Source: Achromobacter mucicolens (GTDB taxonomy: Bacteria; Pseudomonadota; Gammaproteobacteria; Burkholderiales; Burkholderiaceae_B). Taken from it: DNA of 64,000 nucleotides. The notes below the pieces were generated by a model. That model worked only from the letters and a program-made list of their open reading frames with translations. It was not told the DNA's origin and did no database searches. Below are positions 11,624 through 20,605 of the stretch, piece after piece (the stretch's first letter is position 1; each line of letters starts with the position of its first letter). Location of the stretch: positions 207,380 through 271,379 of the forward strand of contig NZ_CADIJP010000008.1 of NCBI RefSeq assembly GCF_902859725.1. Reading direction: 5' to 3'. The position numbers and the translations under genes were made by a program.

Positions 11624-14248
11624 ATGCAAGTCGGCACTGAAAGGCAAGCGGGATCCGAACTGCACGCTTGGCGTCAATTTTTGGCGCGAAGCACCTTGTG
11701 GCTAGGCGTTTTGCTGCTGGGCAGCGCTGCGGTCTGCTGGGTTGCCGCCAATTGGCAGGACATGACAAAAATGCAGCGCTTTGCTGGGGTGCAGGGCCTG
11801 TTGGCCGTCTGCGCGCTGGCCGCCGCGTGGTCCGGCTTGCGCTTGCGCGCCCGGCCCGGCGTGCGGCGCAGCATCCCTGGCGCGCTGCTGGCATTGGCCG
11901 GCATTCTGCTGGGCGCCCTGCTCGCCCTATTAGGCCAAACTTACCAGACGGGCGCCGATACCTGGGAACTGTTCGCGTGGTGGGCAGTGCTGCTCCTGCC
12001 CTGGGCGCTTGCCGCGGGCAGCCAGGCCGTGTGGCTGTTGTGGGCGCTGGTGCTCAATCTTGCGGTCGCGCTGTGGCTGGGCGAACGCGTCTTCACGTGG
12101 ATGATGATCTTCGGCGGTCCGGGCCTGCCCAGCCTGGTCATGGCCGCATTGAACCTCGTCTTGCTGTTCGGCTGGGAAATGGCCGCGCGACGCTGGCGCG
12201 CCAGCACGGTCTTCGGGCCGCGCATCCTGGCCGCCATCGCGATCAGCGTGCTGGTGCTGGCCCTCATGTTCGGCGATTTCATCGTCGACGGCCTGGGCAC
12301 CTACAACGGCATCGCCTGGGTCGCCGCCACGCTGGGACTCGGTCTTTACTATCAGCGCGGCCGGCGCGACCTCGTCATCCTGGCCATGTTGGCCGCCGGC
12401 GTCATCTGCGTGTCGCTGCGCGTGGTGGGCGAATGGCTGTGGCGGCTGGAGCCCGGCGCGTGGGCGGCGCTGCCGCTGGCCGCCTTGCTGATGGCCGAGG
12501 CCGTCGTGGCCGCCCGATGGCTGCGCGGCATGAGCAACGAAGCGCCGGTCCCCGTGCCCGCCGCGGACGCGGAACCGGCCGGCGCCTCGGCAGGCAATGT
12601 CGTCGATCCCGCCGAATCCAGCGCGCCCGTGGCGCAGTTGGCGCCCGCTGCCGTGCCGCGCGCCGAACCGCCCTGGTACGTGCAATGCCTGCTGGGCCTG
12701 TCCGCGTGGCTGGCCACCCTGCTCCTCTTGCTGTTCGTCGCGTTCTCCAACCTCATCACCACCGAAAGCGGCGCGCTGGTCGCCGGCCTCGTGCTCTGCG
12801 CCGTGGGCGTGGCGGTGCTGCGCAGCGATGCCGGCCCGTTCTGGCGGCAATGCGGCACGGCCATGGCCTTCACCGGGCAGATCCTCATCATTTTCGGACT
12901 GTCCAGTTCGACCTCGTTCGCCAGCGCAAGCTTCTTTGTGCTGCTGATGGCGGCCGCGGTTTATGCGCTGGGTCCCGACGTGATCCTGCGCTTTCTGAGC
13001 GGCCTGTTGATCGCGCTGGCCAGCGCCGGCCTGATCTGGCGCGGCCTGTCGCCCGAACTCATGCAGGAAGACCTGATGGACGCCTGGATCCGTTTTGACG
13101 CGACCCGGGCCACCTTCCTGTTGCTGCCCATCGGCGTCATCGGCGCATGGGCCACCGCCGTCATCTTCACCGTCAGCCACCGCGTGGGCGCGCGGCGCGG
13201 CCATGCGCTGCAGCCGCTGGCTTGGGCGTTCCTGCTGTCCGTGCAGGGCATGGTCTGGCTGGCGAGCGGCATTGCCGTCACCGAACTGCCTGCGATCTGG
13301 CAGCTTGCCCCGCGGACCGCCATCCTCATCGTGGCGGGCGCGCTGTTGCCGGTGGCCGCCGCGCTGGCCGTGCTGTGGCCGCGCCGCCGCCTCCTGACCG
13401 GCGGCGTCACCTGGGGCGTGCCGATCGGCCTGTTGCTGCTGGCGCTGTTCTGGCTGCCCAGCCCGGGCGTCGGCTTCGCGCTGGCGTGGCTGCTGCTGGG
13501 ATTCGGCCTGAACCAGCCGCGCGTCATGATCTTCGGCGCCGCCAGCCTGTTGGCGTACCTGGGTGTCTATTACTACCAATTGGAGTTGCCGCTGCTGCAA
13601 AAGGCGCTGTGGTTGAGCGGCGCGGCGGTGATGTTGTTCGTGCTGCGAGCGGCGGTATGGCTGGTGCCGCGCCTGATGCGCACGCAGGCCCCGGTTCAAG
13701 CGCGTCCCCTGCCGCCGGTATCCCCGGCCCTGCGCTGGCGCACGGCGGGCATCCTGGGCGGCCTGGCGCTGGTGTTGGTCGCGGCCAACGCCGGCATCTG
13801 GGAGCGCGAAAAACTCCTGTCGTCGGGCAAGGTCGTCATCCTGGAGCTGGTGCCGGTCGATCCGCGTTCCCTCATGCAGGGCGACTATATGGCGTTGAAT
13901 TTTGCGGCCGGACGCGAAGTGACGCGCCTGCGGCTGGGCGGCAACCAGAACGACGCCGAAAGCGTCATGGGCTACGAGCCGGACGGCTACGTGATGCTGA
14001 CGCCGGATTCACGCGGGGTGGCGCAGGCCGTGCGGATCCAGCCTGACGCGCTTCCGCACGCCGAAACCGAAGTGCCGCTGCGCTATCGCGTGCGCGGCAA
14101 TGGCGTGCGCATCGTGACCAATGCGTTCTTCTTCCCGGAAGGCGAAGCGGCGCGGTATGAGGTCGCGCGCTATGGCGAACTGCGCGTGGCCGACGATGGC
14201 GAAGCGTTGCTGGTGCGGATGCTGGGGGCGGACCTGCAGCCGCTGTGA
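11624..14248 (+). CDS. Fused DUF2157 / DUF4401-like / GDYXXLXY membrane protein
   Basis: An 874-residue polytopic membrane protein. The N-terminal third resembles DUF2157 (charged start, then WLGVLLLGSAAVCWVAANWQ and more helices), a central membrane region resembles DUF4401, and the C-terminal soluble part carries LMQGDYMALNF, the signature of GDYXXLXY proteins, preceded by VILELVPVDPRS. In many bacteria these parts are separate adjacent genes; here one reading frame holds all three. A Pro/Ala-rich linker (about 305-345) separates the first two. Function is unknown; the soluble domain would face the periplasm if the last helix (about 707-725) is inserted normally. ATG 11624 has ggag 9 bp upstream. 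The gene is divergent from topB and probably monocistronic. Confidence 0.8.
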   Translation: MQVGTERQAGSELHAWRQFLARSTLWLGVLLLGSAAVCWVAANWQDMTKMQRFAGVQGLLAVCALAAAWSGLRLRARPGVRRSIPGALLALAGILLGALLALLGQTYQTGADTWELFAWWAVLLLPWALAAGSQAVWLLWALVLNLAVALWLGERVFTWMMIFGGPGLPSLVMAALNLVLLFGWEMAARRWRASTVFGPRILAAIAISVLVLALMFGDFIVDGLGTYNGIAWVAATLGLGLYYQRGRRDLVILAMLAAGVICVSLRVVGEWLWRLEPGAWAALPLAALLMAEAVVAARWLRGMSNEAPVPVPAADAEPAGASAGNVVDPAESSAPVAQLAPAAVPRAEPPWYVQCLLGLSAWLATLLLLLFVAFSNLITTESGALVAGLVLCAVGVAVLRSDAGPFWRQCGTAMAFTGQILIIFGLSSSTSFASASFFVLLMAAAVYALGPDVILRFLSGLLIALASAGLIWRGLSPELMQEDLMDAWIRFDATRATFLLLPIGVIGAWATAVIFTVSHRVGARRGHALQPLAWAFLLSVQGMVWLASGIAVTELPAIWQLAPRTAILIVAGALLPVAAALAVLWPRRRLLTGGVTWGVPIGLLLLALFWLPSPGVGFALAWLLLGFGLNQPRVMIFGAASLLAYLGVYYYQLELPLLQKALWLSGAAVMLFVLRAAVWLVPRLMRTQAPVQARPLPPVSPALRWRTAGILGGLALVLVAANAGIWEREKLLSSGKVVILELVPVDPRSLMQGDYMALNFAAGREVTRLRLGGNQNDAESVMGYEPDGYVMLTPDSRGVAQAVRIQPDALPHAETEVPLRYRVRGNGVRIVTNAFFFPEGEAARYEVARYGELRVADDGEALLVRMLGADLQPL

Positions 14249-14318
14249 GCGGTCGCGGTCCCTAGGTGTCCCGCGGGCGCAAGTCCGGAAGCGACGGGCG
14301 CTGCTGCTGCGATCGGCG

Positions 14319-15197
14319 TCAGCCCGGAAACCGTGCTGCCCAGCGCGCCGTGGCTTCCTGCAGGAATGGCGCGACGCCCGTGGCGGCCAACGGCGCAAAG
14401 CCCAACGCCGCCCACGCGGCCTGCAAGGCCGGCAGCGGCGCGCGCGTATCCACCGCGGGGGCGCCATTCTGCTTGGACAGCTTCAGGCCGCTGGCCGGGT
14501 CCAGGATCAACGGCACGTGCAGGTAGCGCAGCGGCGGCAGGCCCAATAGACGGCCCAGCACGCGCTGGCGTGCCGTGGAACTGAGCAGGTCGGCCCCGCG
14601 CACCACGTCCGTCACGCCCTGCGCGGCGTCGTCCACCACCACCGCCAATTGGTACGCCCATAGCCCGTCTGCCCGCCGCAGCGCAAAATCTCCCACCGCC
14701 TGCGCCACATCCTGCTCCTGCGGGCCAAGCCAACGGTCCTCGAAGCGTTCCACGCCGTCCGGCACGCGCAGTCGCCAGGCGCGGGCTTCGCGCCCCGCCG
14801 GCAGGCCGTGACGGCATGTGCCGGGATACGGTCTTTCGCCATCGGCGCCGGGCGCAGTCTGACCGCGTAGCGCCGAATCCGCGATTTCACGCCGCGTGCA
14901 GCCGCAGCCATAGATCAGACCTTGTGCCGCAAGCGCGTCAAACGCCGCCTGGTAGGCCGCGTTGCGGTGCGACTGCCAGACGATGTCGCCGTCCCAGATC
15001 AGTCCCAGCGCCCGCAACTGGCCCATGATGACGTCCGCCGCGCCCGCCACCGTGCGCGGCGTGTCAACGTCCTCGATGCGCAGCAGCCAGCGCCCGCCCT
15101 GCGCGCGCGCGTCCAGCCAGCTGGCCAGCGCGGTCGCCAGCGAACCCGCATGCAGCGGGCCGCTGGGGCTGGGGGCAAAACGGCCGATGTAGGTCAC
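14319..15197 (-). CDS. gluQ: Glutamyl-Q tRNA(Asp) synthetase
   Basis: Truncated glutamyl-tRNA synthetase paralogue (292 residues) that attaches glutamate to the queuosine base at position 34 of tRNA(Asp). It has the class I catalytic domain only: HIGH-like motif in [13 protein letters not shown] (8-20), a zinc cluster with CGCTRREI and YPGTCRHG, and KLSKQNG in place of KMSKS. There is no anticodon-binding domain, matching the YadB/GluQRS family. The start is GTG at 15197. It is transcribed after smg but a terminator-like hairpin lies between them, so it may have its own promoter. Confidence 0.93.
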   Translation of the reverse strand: MTYIGRFAPSPSGPLHAGSLATALASWLDARAQGGRWLLRIEDVDTPRTVAGAADVIMGQLRALGLIWDGDIVWQSHRNAAYQAAFDALAAQGLIYGCGCTRREIADSALRGQTAPGADGERPYPGTCRHGLPAGREARAWRLRVPDGVERFEDRWLGPQEQDVAQAVGDFALRRADGLWAYQLAVVVDDAAQGVTDVVRGADLLSSTARQRVLGRLLGLPPLRYLHVPLILDPASGLKLSKQNGAPAVDTRAPLPALQAAWAALGFAPLAATGVAPFLQEATARWAARFPG

Positions 15198-15217
15198 GGG
15201 GACGGAATAAAAAGCTC

Positions 15218-15245
15218 AAGCCCGCGCGGCCAGGCGCGCGGGCTT
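15218..15245 (-). terminator. Terminator-like hairpin after smg
   Basis: An 11-bp perfect stem (AAGCCCGCGCG / CGCGCGGGCTT) with a 6-base loop; on the minus strand GAGCTTTTTATT follows. It lies 38 bp past the smg stop and 20 bp before the gluQ start. Confidence 0.7.
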
Positions 15246-15283
15246 AAAGGTTGAATCAGGGGAAGTGGAACGGGGGCGCGTGC

Positions 15284-15742
15284 TCAATGCAGCAGGCGCC
15301 CGCCTTCTTCGTCGAGCAGCTCTTCGAGGACCAGATTGTCGATCTCGGCTTCCTGGCTCCAGAGAACCATGAGGGCGATGATCTTGATCTTGGAGAGCGG
15401 CACGGGCGTTTCCGGCGAGGCCAGGCCCCGGTCGATCACGATTTCGCGCAGGGGCGCGGGCAACACGCCGGCCGATTCCAGGAAGGCGATGAAGCCAATG
15501 GACTCGGTGCCAAGCTGTTGGTATTCGTTCTCGGTGTAGATCCGGGTGCCAGACGAGGGCGCCTGTGCCAGATCGACGCACCGTTCGGTGGTCTCGGCCA
15601 GGCCGTACAGCCACCCGAGCGCGTCGTCGATGTCCTCGTGCTCGAAACCGGCAGCGGCAAGCCGCTTGGCGAGCACATCGGCAGCAGGACAGGCCTGAGG
15701 CGTGTAGTAATTCTCGAACAGATAGACCAGGATATCGAACAT
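15284..15742 (-). CDS. smg: Smg family protein (DUF494)
   Basis: A 152-residue acidic cytoplasmic protein of the Smg/DUF494 family, recognised by MFDILVYLFENYY at the start and by SKIKIIALMVLWSQ near residues 122-135 and LEELLDEE at the end. Smg genes commonly sit between dprA and topoisomerase genes; no dprA is present here. The biochemical role is unknown. ATG 15742 is the family start; an upstream in-frame start at 15781 would add non-conserved residues. No strong ribosome site is visible. Confidence 0.9.
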   Translation of the reverse strand: MFDILVYLFENYYTPQACPAADVLAKRLAAAGFEHEDIDDALGWLYGLAETTERCVDLAQAPSSGTRIYTENEYQQLGTESIGFIAFLESAGVLPAPLREIVIDRGLASPETPVPLSKIKIIALMVLWSQEAEIDNLVLEELLDEEGGRLLH

Positions 15743-15926
15743 ATGGCGCAGTTTGTGCCTGTTTGCACAGTCGGCCCGCATATCGGCAGACCAGCAAACA
15801 TGAATTTTACTTTACGCCGATTTAATTTGCCGGGCAACCGGGGAAAAGGCGGATGTTGTAGGACGTCACCATGCGCCCAAGACCGCCCATTTTGCGCCCA
15901 AATGCTGACAAAATGGCTGATTCAGC

Positions 15927-15962
15927 AAAAAGGGGCGGCCCGATTGGGTCCGCCCCTTTTTT
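15927..15962. terminator. Bidirectional terminator beside the TRAP permease
   Basis: Stem AAAAGGGGCGG / CCGCCCCTTTT with a central loop and T-runs on both strands. It lies 18 bp beyond the stop of the TRAP permease gene, which it should terminate; nothing on the plus strand needs it. Confidence 0.85.
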
Positions 15963-15979
15963 GATCCGACCCCCCGGCG

Positions 15980-18004
15980 CTACACCGCCTTGGGCGCGTT
16001 CTCCAGTTTCAGACCCGCCAGCTGGCGGATGAACACCGGGATGCAGATCACCACCCCGATGATGCCGCTAGTCAGGCCCGGGATGATCGTCAGCAGCGCG
16101 CCAAGGGTGCACAGCCAACGTTCCCAGCTCTTCATGCCCACCAGCATGTAACGCGAGAAGGCGGCCGACAGCAGCACCAGCCCGACCATGCACCCGATCA
16201 GCGTCACGAAGAAGTCGTACCAGGTGAACCCCTGCACCGAGATCAGCAGCGACGGCGAGAACACAAACACGAACGGCACGATGAGCTTGGTGATGCCCAG
16301 CCTGAACGCCGTGTTGCCGGTCTTGAAGGGATCGCTGCCTGCCATGCCCGCCGCCGCATACGCGGCCAGCGCCACCGGGGGCGTGATGTCCGCCAGGATG
16401 CCGAAATAGAACACGAAAAAGTGCGCCGCGATGGGTTGCACGCCCAGCTGCACCAGCGTGGGCGCCGCAACGGCCACCATGATGAGGTAGTTGGCGGTGG
16501 TGGGCACGCCGCAGCCCATCAGGATGCAGACGATACCGGTCATGACCAGCGCGGCGACCAGCGTCAGCGACTGCATGTCCGTCAACGCCTCGGGCAGGAA
16601 GAATGCAGCCCCGGAGGCCAGCACCTGCGAGGCGGCGATCACGATGTACGAGATCTTGAAGCCCACGCCGGTCAGCGTCACCACGCCGATCACGATGCCC
16701 ACGGTGCCGGCGGCCGCGCCGACTGCCAGCGCGTACTTTGCGCCGGTCTCGAAGGCTTCGTAGAGGTCGCGCCAGTGCAAGCGCTGGAACGGATTCAGCA
16801 TGCCCACCACGATGCAGCCCGTGATGCCCGCGAAGGCCGCCAGATACGGCGTGCGGCCGCTGGCCAGAACGCCGACCAGCAGCACCAGCGGAATCAGCGT
16901 CGGCCAGCGCATCTTGAACGACTGCTTGAGCTTGGGCATTTCCTCGGGGGTCAGTCCGCGCAGGCCTTCACGCTTGGCCTCGAAGTGGACCTGCATGAAC
17001 ATGCCGAAGAAGTACAGGAAGGCCGGGAATATGCCCGCGATCGCAATCTGCTGGTACGGAATGCCCAGGAACTCGATCATCAGGAAAGCCGCCGCGCCCA
17101 TGATGGGCGGCGTGATCTGCCCGCCCGTGCTGCTGGCGGCTTCCACGCCTGCCGCGAAGTGCCGCGGATAGCCCACGCGGATCATCGCCGGAATGGTCAG
17201 GGACCCCACCGTCACGGCGTTGGCCACCGACGATCCGGACAGCATGCCGAACATCGCCGAGCCAAACACCGACACCTTGGCCGGCCCGCCCGCGTAGCGG
17301 CCCGCCACGGTCGAGGCCACGTCCAGGAACAGCTGGCCCAGCCCGATGCGCGTGGCCAGCACGCCGAACAGCACGAAGTGGAACACGTAGGTCGCCACCA
17401 CCCCGACCGCCACGCCGTAGACGCCCTGGCTGGTCAGGTACATGTGGTTCACGACCTGGGACCATGTATTGCCCGCGTGCTTGAGCAGCCCGGGGAAGTA
17501 CGGCCCAAACATCGCGTAGGCCATAAACACGATCGCGATGATCGGCAGCGGCCACCCCATGGCGCGCCGCGTGGCTTCCAACAGGCCGATCAGCAGGATC
17601 GAGCCCATCAGCACGTCCTGCGGCAGCGGATTGCCCACGCGGAACGCCAGGTCCTCGAAGATGTACGGGATGTACAGCACCGAAAGCGCCAGTGCGATGG
17701 CGATGATCCAGTCGTACAGCGGAATGCCGCCCGGCGAATACCAGGTGGACTTGGGCTGGCGCTGGTAGTGCGACTTCGAAAAGCCGAAGACCAGGAAAAT
17801 CAGGCTCAGCACGAAGGCCAGGTGCACGCCGCGGTGCGTCGCCTCGCGCAGCAGGCCGAAGCCCGCGGTGTAGTAGTGAAAGATCGAGAGCGTGACCAGC
17901 AGGCCCGAGACGATCCACGTAGCAGTCTTGTCCAGCGGCCGGAAGCGGATTTCCGAATCGTACTTTTCCGCCAGCTTCTGGGTTTTTTCGTGATCGATTT
18001 CCAT
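15980..18004 (-). CDS. TRAP transporter fused permease (DctQM type, TAXI partner)
   Basis: A 674-residue inner-membrane protein in which the small (DctQ-like) and large (DctM-like) TRAP permease subunits are fused, the form that pairs with TAXI receptors. Many hydrophobic helices; conserved features include GSSVANAVTVGSLTIPAM, ASSTGGQITPPIMGAAAF and GCGVPTTANYLIM, the sodium/substrate regions of the DctM half. It drives sodium-coupled uptake of small organic acids or amino acids. ATG 18004 (MEIDHEKTQ) is chosen over the longer frame to 18046. The TAXI receptor gene lies 237 bp upstream in the same direction, separated by repeated sequences that could set different expression of receptor and permease. 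Confidence 0.92.
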   Translation of the reverse strand: MEIDHEKTQKLAEKYDSEIRFRPLDKTATWIVSGLLVTLSIFHYYTAGFGLLREATHRGVHLAFVLSLIFLVFGFSKSHYQRQPKSTWYSPGGIPLYDWIIAIALALSVLYIPYIFEDLAFRVGNPLPQDVLMGSILLIGLLEATRRAMGWPLPIIAIVFMAYAMFGPYFPGLLKHAGNTWSQVVNHMYLTSQGVYGVAVGVVATYVFHFVLFGVLATRIGLGQLFLDVASTVAGRYAGGPAKVSVFGSAMFGMLSGSSVANAVTVGSLTIPAMIRVGYPRHFAAGVEAASSTGGQITPPIMGAAAFLMIEFLGIPYQQIAIAGIFPAFLYFFGMFMQVHFEAKREGLRGLTPEEMPKLKQSFKMRWPTLIPLVLLVGVLASGRTPYLAAFAGITGCIVVGMLNPFQRLHWRDLYEAFETGAKYALAVGAAAGTVGIVIGVVTLTGVGFKISYIVIAASQVLASGAAFFLPEALTDMQSLTLVAALVMTGIVCILMGCGVPTTANYLIMVAVAAPTLVQLGVQPIAAHFFVFYFGILADITPPVALAAYAAAGMAGSDPFKTGNTAFRLGITKLIVPFVFVFSPSLLISVQGFTWYDFFVTLIGCMVGLVLLSAAFSRYMLVGMKSWERWLCTLGALLTIIPGLTSGIIGVVICIPVFIRQLAGLKLENAPKAV

Positions 18005-18073
18005 CGCGGTAATTCTCAAGGTGATCCAGCAAGCAGGGCCGCGCAACGGCGGCCCTGCTCAGATGCGGCGCGA

Positions 18074-18148
18074 AAGCAATCGCCGCCGACATAAAGAACT
18101 ACGACAGTTCGCCCACCCCTTCAAAGGCAAGCAATCGGCATAAAGAAC
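18074..18148. repeat. Two imperfect copies of a 20-26-bp sequence in the TAXI-permease gap
   Basis: AAGCAATCG followed after 7 bases by CATAAAGAAC (from 18074) recurs as AAGCAATCGGCATAAAGAAC (18129-18148). Both lie in the transcribed gap upstream of the TRAP permease gene. The purpose is unknown; a duplicated protein or RNA-binding site is possible. Confidence 0.6.
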
Positions 18149-18170
18149 CGATCTGTCCGAGCGGGGCTGC

Positions 18171-18239
18171 GCGGATCCGGCTCTGCCGGTCCGCCGCCGG
18201 CGCCCCTGGGGGAAGCGCCGCAGGCGCTCGGGGGGGCCT
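18171..18239. repeat. Dispersed GC-rich palindromic intercistronic element (copy A)
   Basis: A 25-base core beginning GCGGATCCGGCTCTGCCGG matches 23 of 25 positions of copy B at 49283. The core and the following C/G runs (CCCCTGGGGG, GCGCCGCAGGCGC) can fold into several hairpins. It begins immediately after the stop codon of the TAXI receptor gene in the transcribed direction. Similar elements are, from memory, common in Bordetella and Achromobacter intergenic DNA; they may act as partial terminators or 3'-end stabilisers. Confidence 0.7.
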
Positions 18240-18240
18240 A

Positions 18241-19200
18241 CTACTTCAGCAGACCAATCTCTTTGTAGAACTTTTCGGCGCCCGGGTGGAACGGGATGCC
18301 TGCGCCCTTGGTCGCGTTTTCACGGGTGATCAGCTTGCCCTTGGCGTGGCCGGCGTCCAGCGTTTTGCGCGTGGCGTCGCTGTACAGCGCCTTGGTCACG
18401 TCGTACACCGTCTGCTCGGGGATCTTGGCCGACGTCACCATCTGCGCGTTCACCGAGATGGTCTTGACCTCGGGGATGTTTTGGTACGTGTTGGCGGCAA
18501 TCACGTCGGGCGTGAAGAACTCTTGCTTGGCGCGCAGCGCGTCGATTTCAGGACCCACCAGCGACACCAGTTCGATGTTGCCCGTGGAGGCCAGTTCGGC
18601 GATGGCGCCGGCCGGCGCGCCGCCCACGAAGAAGAACGCGTCCAGGCCGCCGTCCTTGAGCTTGTCGCCCGCCTGGTTGGGCTTGAGGTATTCGGCCTTC
18701 ACGTCCTTGTCGGTCATGCCGTACGCGCCCAGGATCAGCCGCACGTCGACCAGCGTGCCGGAGCCCGGCTCATCCATCGACACGCGCTTGCCCTTCAGAT
18801 CGGCCACTCCCTTGATGCCGGAGCCCTTGCGCGTGACAAGGTGGATGCTTTCCGGATACAGCGTGGAGATCAGACGCAGGTCCTGCGCCTTGGGCTTGCC
18901 TTCGAACGTGCCGGTGCCGCTGTAGGCCCAGAACGCCACGTCGGACTGCGTGAAACCGGCTTCGAACGACCCGCCGATGATGCCATTGATGTTGGCGACC
19001 GACCCGTTGGAGGCGACCGCCGTGGCGATCAGCTTGCCCGGCTGCGACACGGCGTTGGCGATGATGCCGCCGATCGGGTAGTACGTGCCCGCCGTGCCGC
19101 CCGTGCCGATGCGGAAGAACTGCTGGGCCTGCGCGGTGCCGGTGGCGCCCACGGCGGCGACCGCGACGGTCAGGGCGGTGATCCAATGCTTGAGTTTCAT
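18241..19200 (-). CDS. TRAP transporter solute receptor, TAXI family
   Basis: Periplasmic binding protein (319 residues precursor) of the TRAP-associated extracytoplasmic immunogenic family. Sec signal peptide MKLKHWITALTVAVAAVG...AQAQ, then FFRIGTGGTAGTYYPIGG, the family hallmark, and SMDEPGSGTLVDVRLIL. TAXI receptors bind glutamate/glutamine or other small acids; the ligand here is not evident. ATG 19200 has a ribosome site (ggag) 8 bp upstream. The fused permease follows in the same direction. The divergent neighbour is D-threonine aldolase, so a D-amino or 3-hydroxy-amino acid ligand is conceivable, but that is only positional. Confidence 0.92.
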   Translation of the reverse strand: MKLKHWITALTVAVAAVGATGTAQAQQFFRIGTGGTAGTYYPIGGIIANAVSQPGKLIATAVASNGSVANINGIIGGSFEAGFTQSDVAFWAYSGTGTFEGKPKAQDLRLISTLYPESIHLVTRKGSGIKGVADLKGKRVSMDEPGSGTLVDVRLILGAYGMTDKDVKAEYLKPNQAGDKLKDGGLDAFFFVGGAPAGAIAELASTGNIELVSLVGPEIDALRAKQEFFTPDVIAANTYQNIPEVKTISVNAQMVTSAKIPEQTVYDVTKALYSDATRKTLDAGHAKGKLITRENATKGAGIPFHPGAEKFYKEIGLLK

Positions 19201-19352
19201 GCGAGCTTCTCCGATACGGATTTGACAGGTCTGTCGAGTGACGAGGTTCGTCTTGTCATCGCCGGCGCGGCGTGGCCGCCTGCCGGAAATGGGCCTCCCC
19301 TTGGGGGCCGTTTTCATGATGAAATTCTGTCATGCCGCCCTCTGGTAGCCAA

Positions 19353-19423
19353 TGGTTACGGGGCTATCGTTTACCTGGGGGTCAGTCGCCCCTTTGGTTA
19401 TGGGTAGTCACGCTTTGGTTATG
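19353..19423. promoter_or_regulatory. Helically phased direct repeats upstream of D-threonine aldolase
   Basis: The 11-mer ctttggttatg occurs at 19392-19402 and 19413-19423, exactly 21 bp apart, and its core tggtta also occurs at 19353-19358, exactly 42 bp before the next copy. Spacings of 21 and 42 bp place all three on one face of the helix. The block lies 43-113 bp before the aldolase start in the gap shared with the TAXI gene, as expected of an activator or repressor array. No regulator gene is adjacent. Confidence 0.5.
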
Positions 19424-19465
19424 CGTGCGTTACCGTTCAAGCAGTCAGACTACGGAGTCATCACG

Positions 19466-20605
19466 ATGTCCCAGGAAGTCATACGCGGCATTGCGCTGCC
19501 CCCGCCCGCACAGCCGGGCGATCCGCTGGCCCGCGTCGACACGCCCAGCCTGGTGCTGGACCTGGCGCCTTTCGAAGCCAACCTGCGCGCGATGCAGGCC
19601 TGGGCCGACCGCCACGACGTCGCGCTGCGCCCGCACGCCAAGGCGCACAAATGCCCAGAAATCGCCTTGCGGCAGCTGGCGCTGGGCGCGCGCGGCATCT
19701 GCTGCCAGAAGGTCAGCGAAGCCCTGCCCTTCGTGGCCGCCGGCGTCCGGGACATCCATATCAGCAACGAAGTCGTCGGCCCGGCCAAGCTGGCGCTGCT
19801 GGGCCAGCTGGCGCGCGTGGCAAAGATCAGCGTCTGCGTGGACAACGCGCACAACCTGTTGCAGGTCTCTGAGGCCATGGCGCAGGCGGGCGCCCAGATC
19901 GACGTGCTGGTGGAAGTGGACGTCGGCCAGGGCCGCTGCGGGGTGTCGGACGACGCCCTCGTGCTGGCGCTGGCGCAGCAGGCGCGCGACCTGCCCGGCG
20001 TGAATTTTGCCGGCCTGCAGGCCTATCACGGGTCGGTGCAGCATTACCGCACGCGCGAAGAGCGCGCCGAGGTCTGCCGCCAGGCGGCGCGCATCGCGGC
20101 GTCCTACGCGCAACTGCTGCGCGAGAGCGGCATCGCCTGCGACACCATCACCGGCGGCGGCACGGGCAGCGCCGAGTTCGATGCGGCCAGCGGCGTCTAT
20201 ACCGAATTGCAGGCCGGTTCCTACGCCTTCATGGACGGCGACTATGGCGCCAATGAATGGGACGGCCCCCTGGCGTTCGAGAACAGCCTGTTCGTGCTGG
20301 CCACGGTCATGAGCAAGCCGGCGCCGGACCGGGTGATCCTGGACGCGGGGCTCAAGTCCACCACCGCGGAATGCGGCCCGCCCGCCATCTTCGGCGAACC
20401 GGGCCTGACGTACACCGCCATCAACGACGAGCACGGCGTCGTGCGCGTGGAACCGGGGGGGCAGGCGCCCGACCTGGGCGCGGTGCTGCGCCTGGTGCCG
20501 TCGCACGTGGACCCCACCTTCAACCTGCATGACGGGCTGGTGGTGGTGCGCGACGGCGTGGTGGAAGATATCTGGGAAATCTCGGCGCGCGGCTTCTCGC
20601 GCTGA
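19466..20605 (+). CDS. dta: D-threonine aldolase (metal-dependent, alanine racemase fold)
   Basis: A 379-residue PLP enzyme of the DSD1/alanine-racemase-fold group that splits D-threonine (and other D-3-hydroxy amino acids) into glycine and an aldehyde. The PLP lysine is K59 in RPHAKAHK; GGGTGS near residue 232 binds phosphate. The metal site reads SHVDPT with H347 and D349. D-serine dehydratases of the same fold have Cys at the second position, while the D-threonine aldolase of Alcaligenes (Achromobacter) xylosoxidans has, as I recall, K59, H347 and D349, the same numbers as here. ATG 19466 has a good ribosome site (cggag). It is divergent from the TRAP-TAXI genes, which may import its substrate. 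Confidence 0.88.
   Translation: MSQEVIRGIALPPPAQPGDPLARVDTPSLVLDLAPFEANLRAMQAWADRHDVALRPHAKAHKCPEIALRQLALGARGICCQKVSEALPFVAAGVRDIHISNEVVGPAKLALLGQLARVAKISVCVDNAHNLLQVSEAMAQAGAQIDVLVEVDVGQGRCGVSDDALVLALAQQARDLPGVNFAGLQAYHGSVQHYRTREERAEVCRQAARIAASYAQLLRESGIACDTITGGGTGSAEFDAASGVYTELQAGSYAFMDGDYGANEWDGPLAFENSLFVLATVMSKPAPDRVILDAGLKSTTAECGPPAIFGEPGLTYTAINDEHGVVRVEPGGQAPDLGAVLRLVPSHVDPTFNLHDGLVVVRDGVVEDIWEISARGFSR

Noticed and set aside
11930-13699. A 589-codon minus-strand frame under the large membrane protein gene
   Set aside because: Shadow frame of low-complexity charged residues; no start signal and opposite to a gene with good membrane helices.
16421-18094. A 557-codon plus-strand frame antisense to the TRAP permease
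   Set aside because: Shadow frame rich in His/Gln/Arg; the minus strand encodes clear TRAP permease motifs.
19292-19311. A third copy of the dispersed palindromic element
   Set aside because: Only the short CCCCTTGGGGGCC-like part matches; the GCGGATCCGGCT core is missing.
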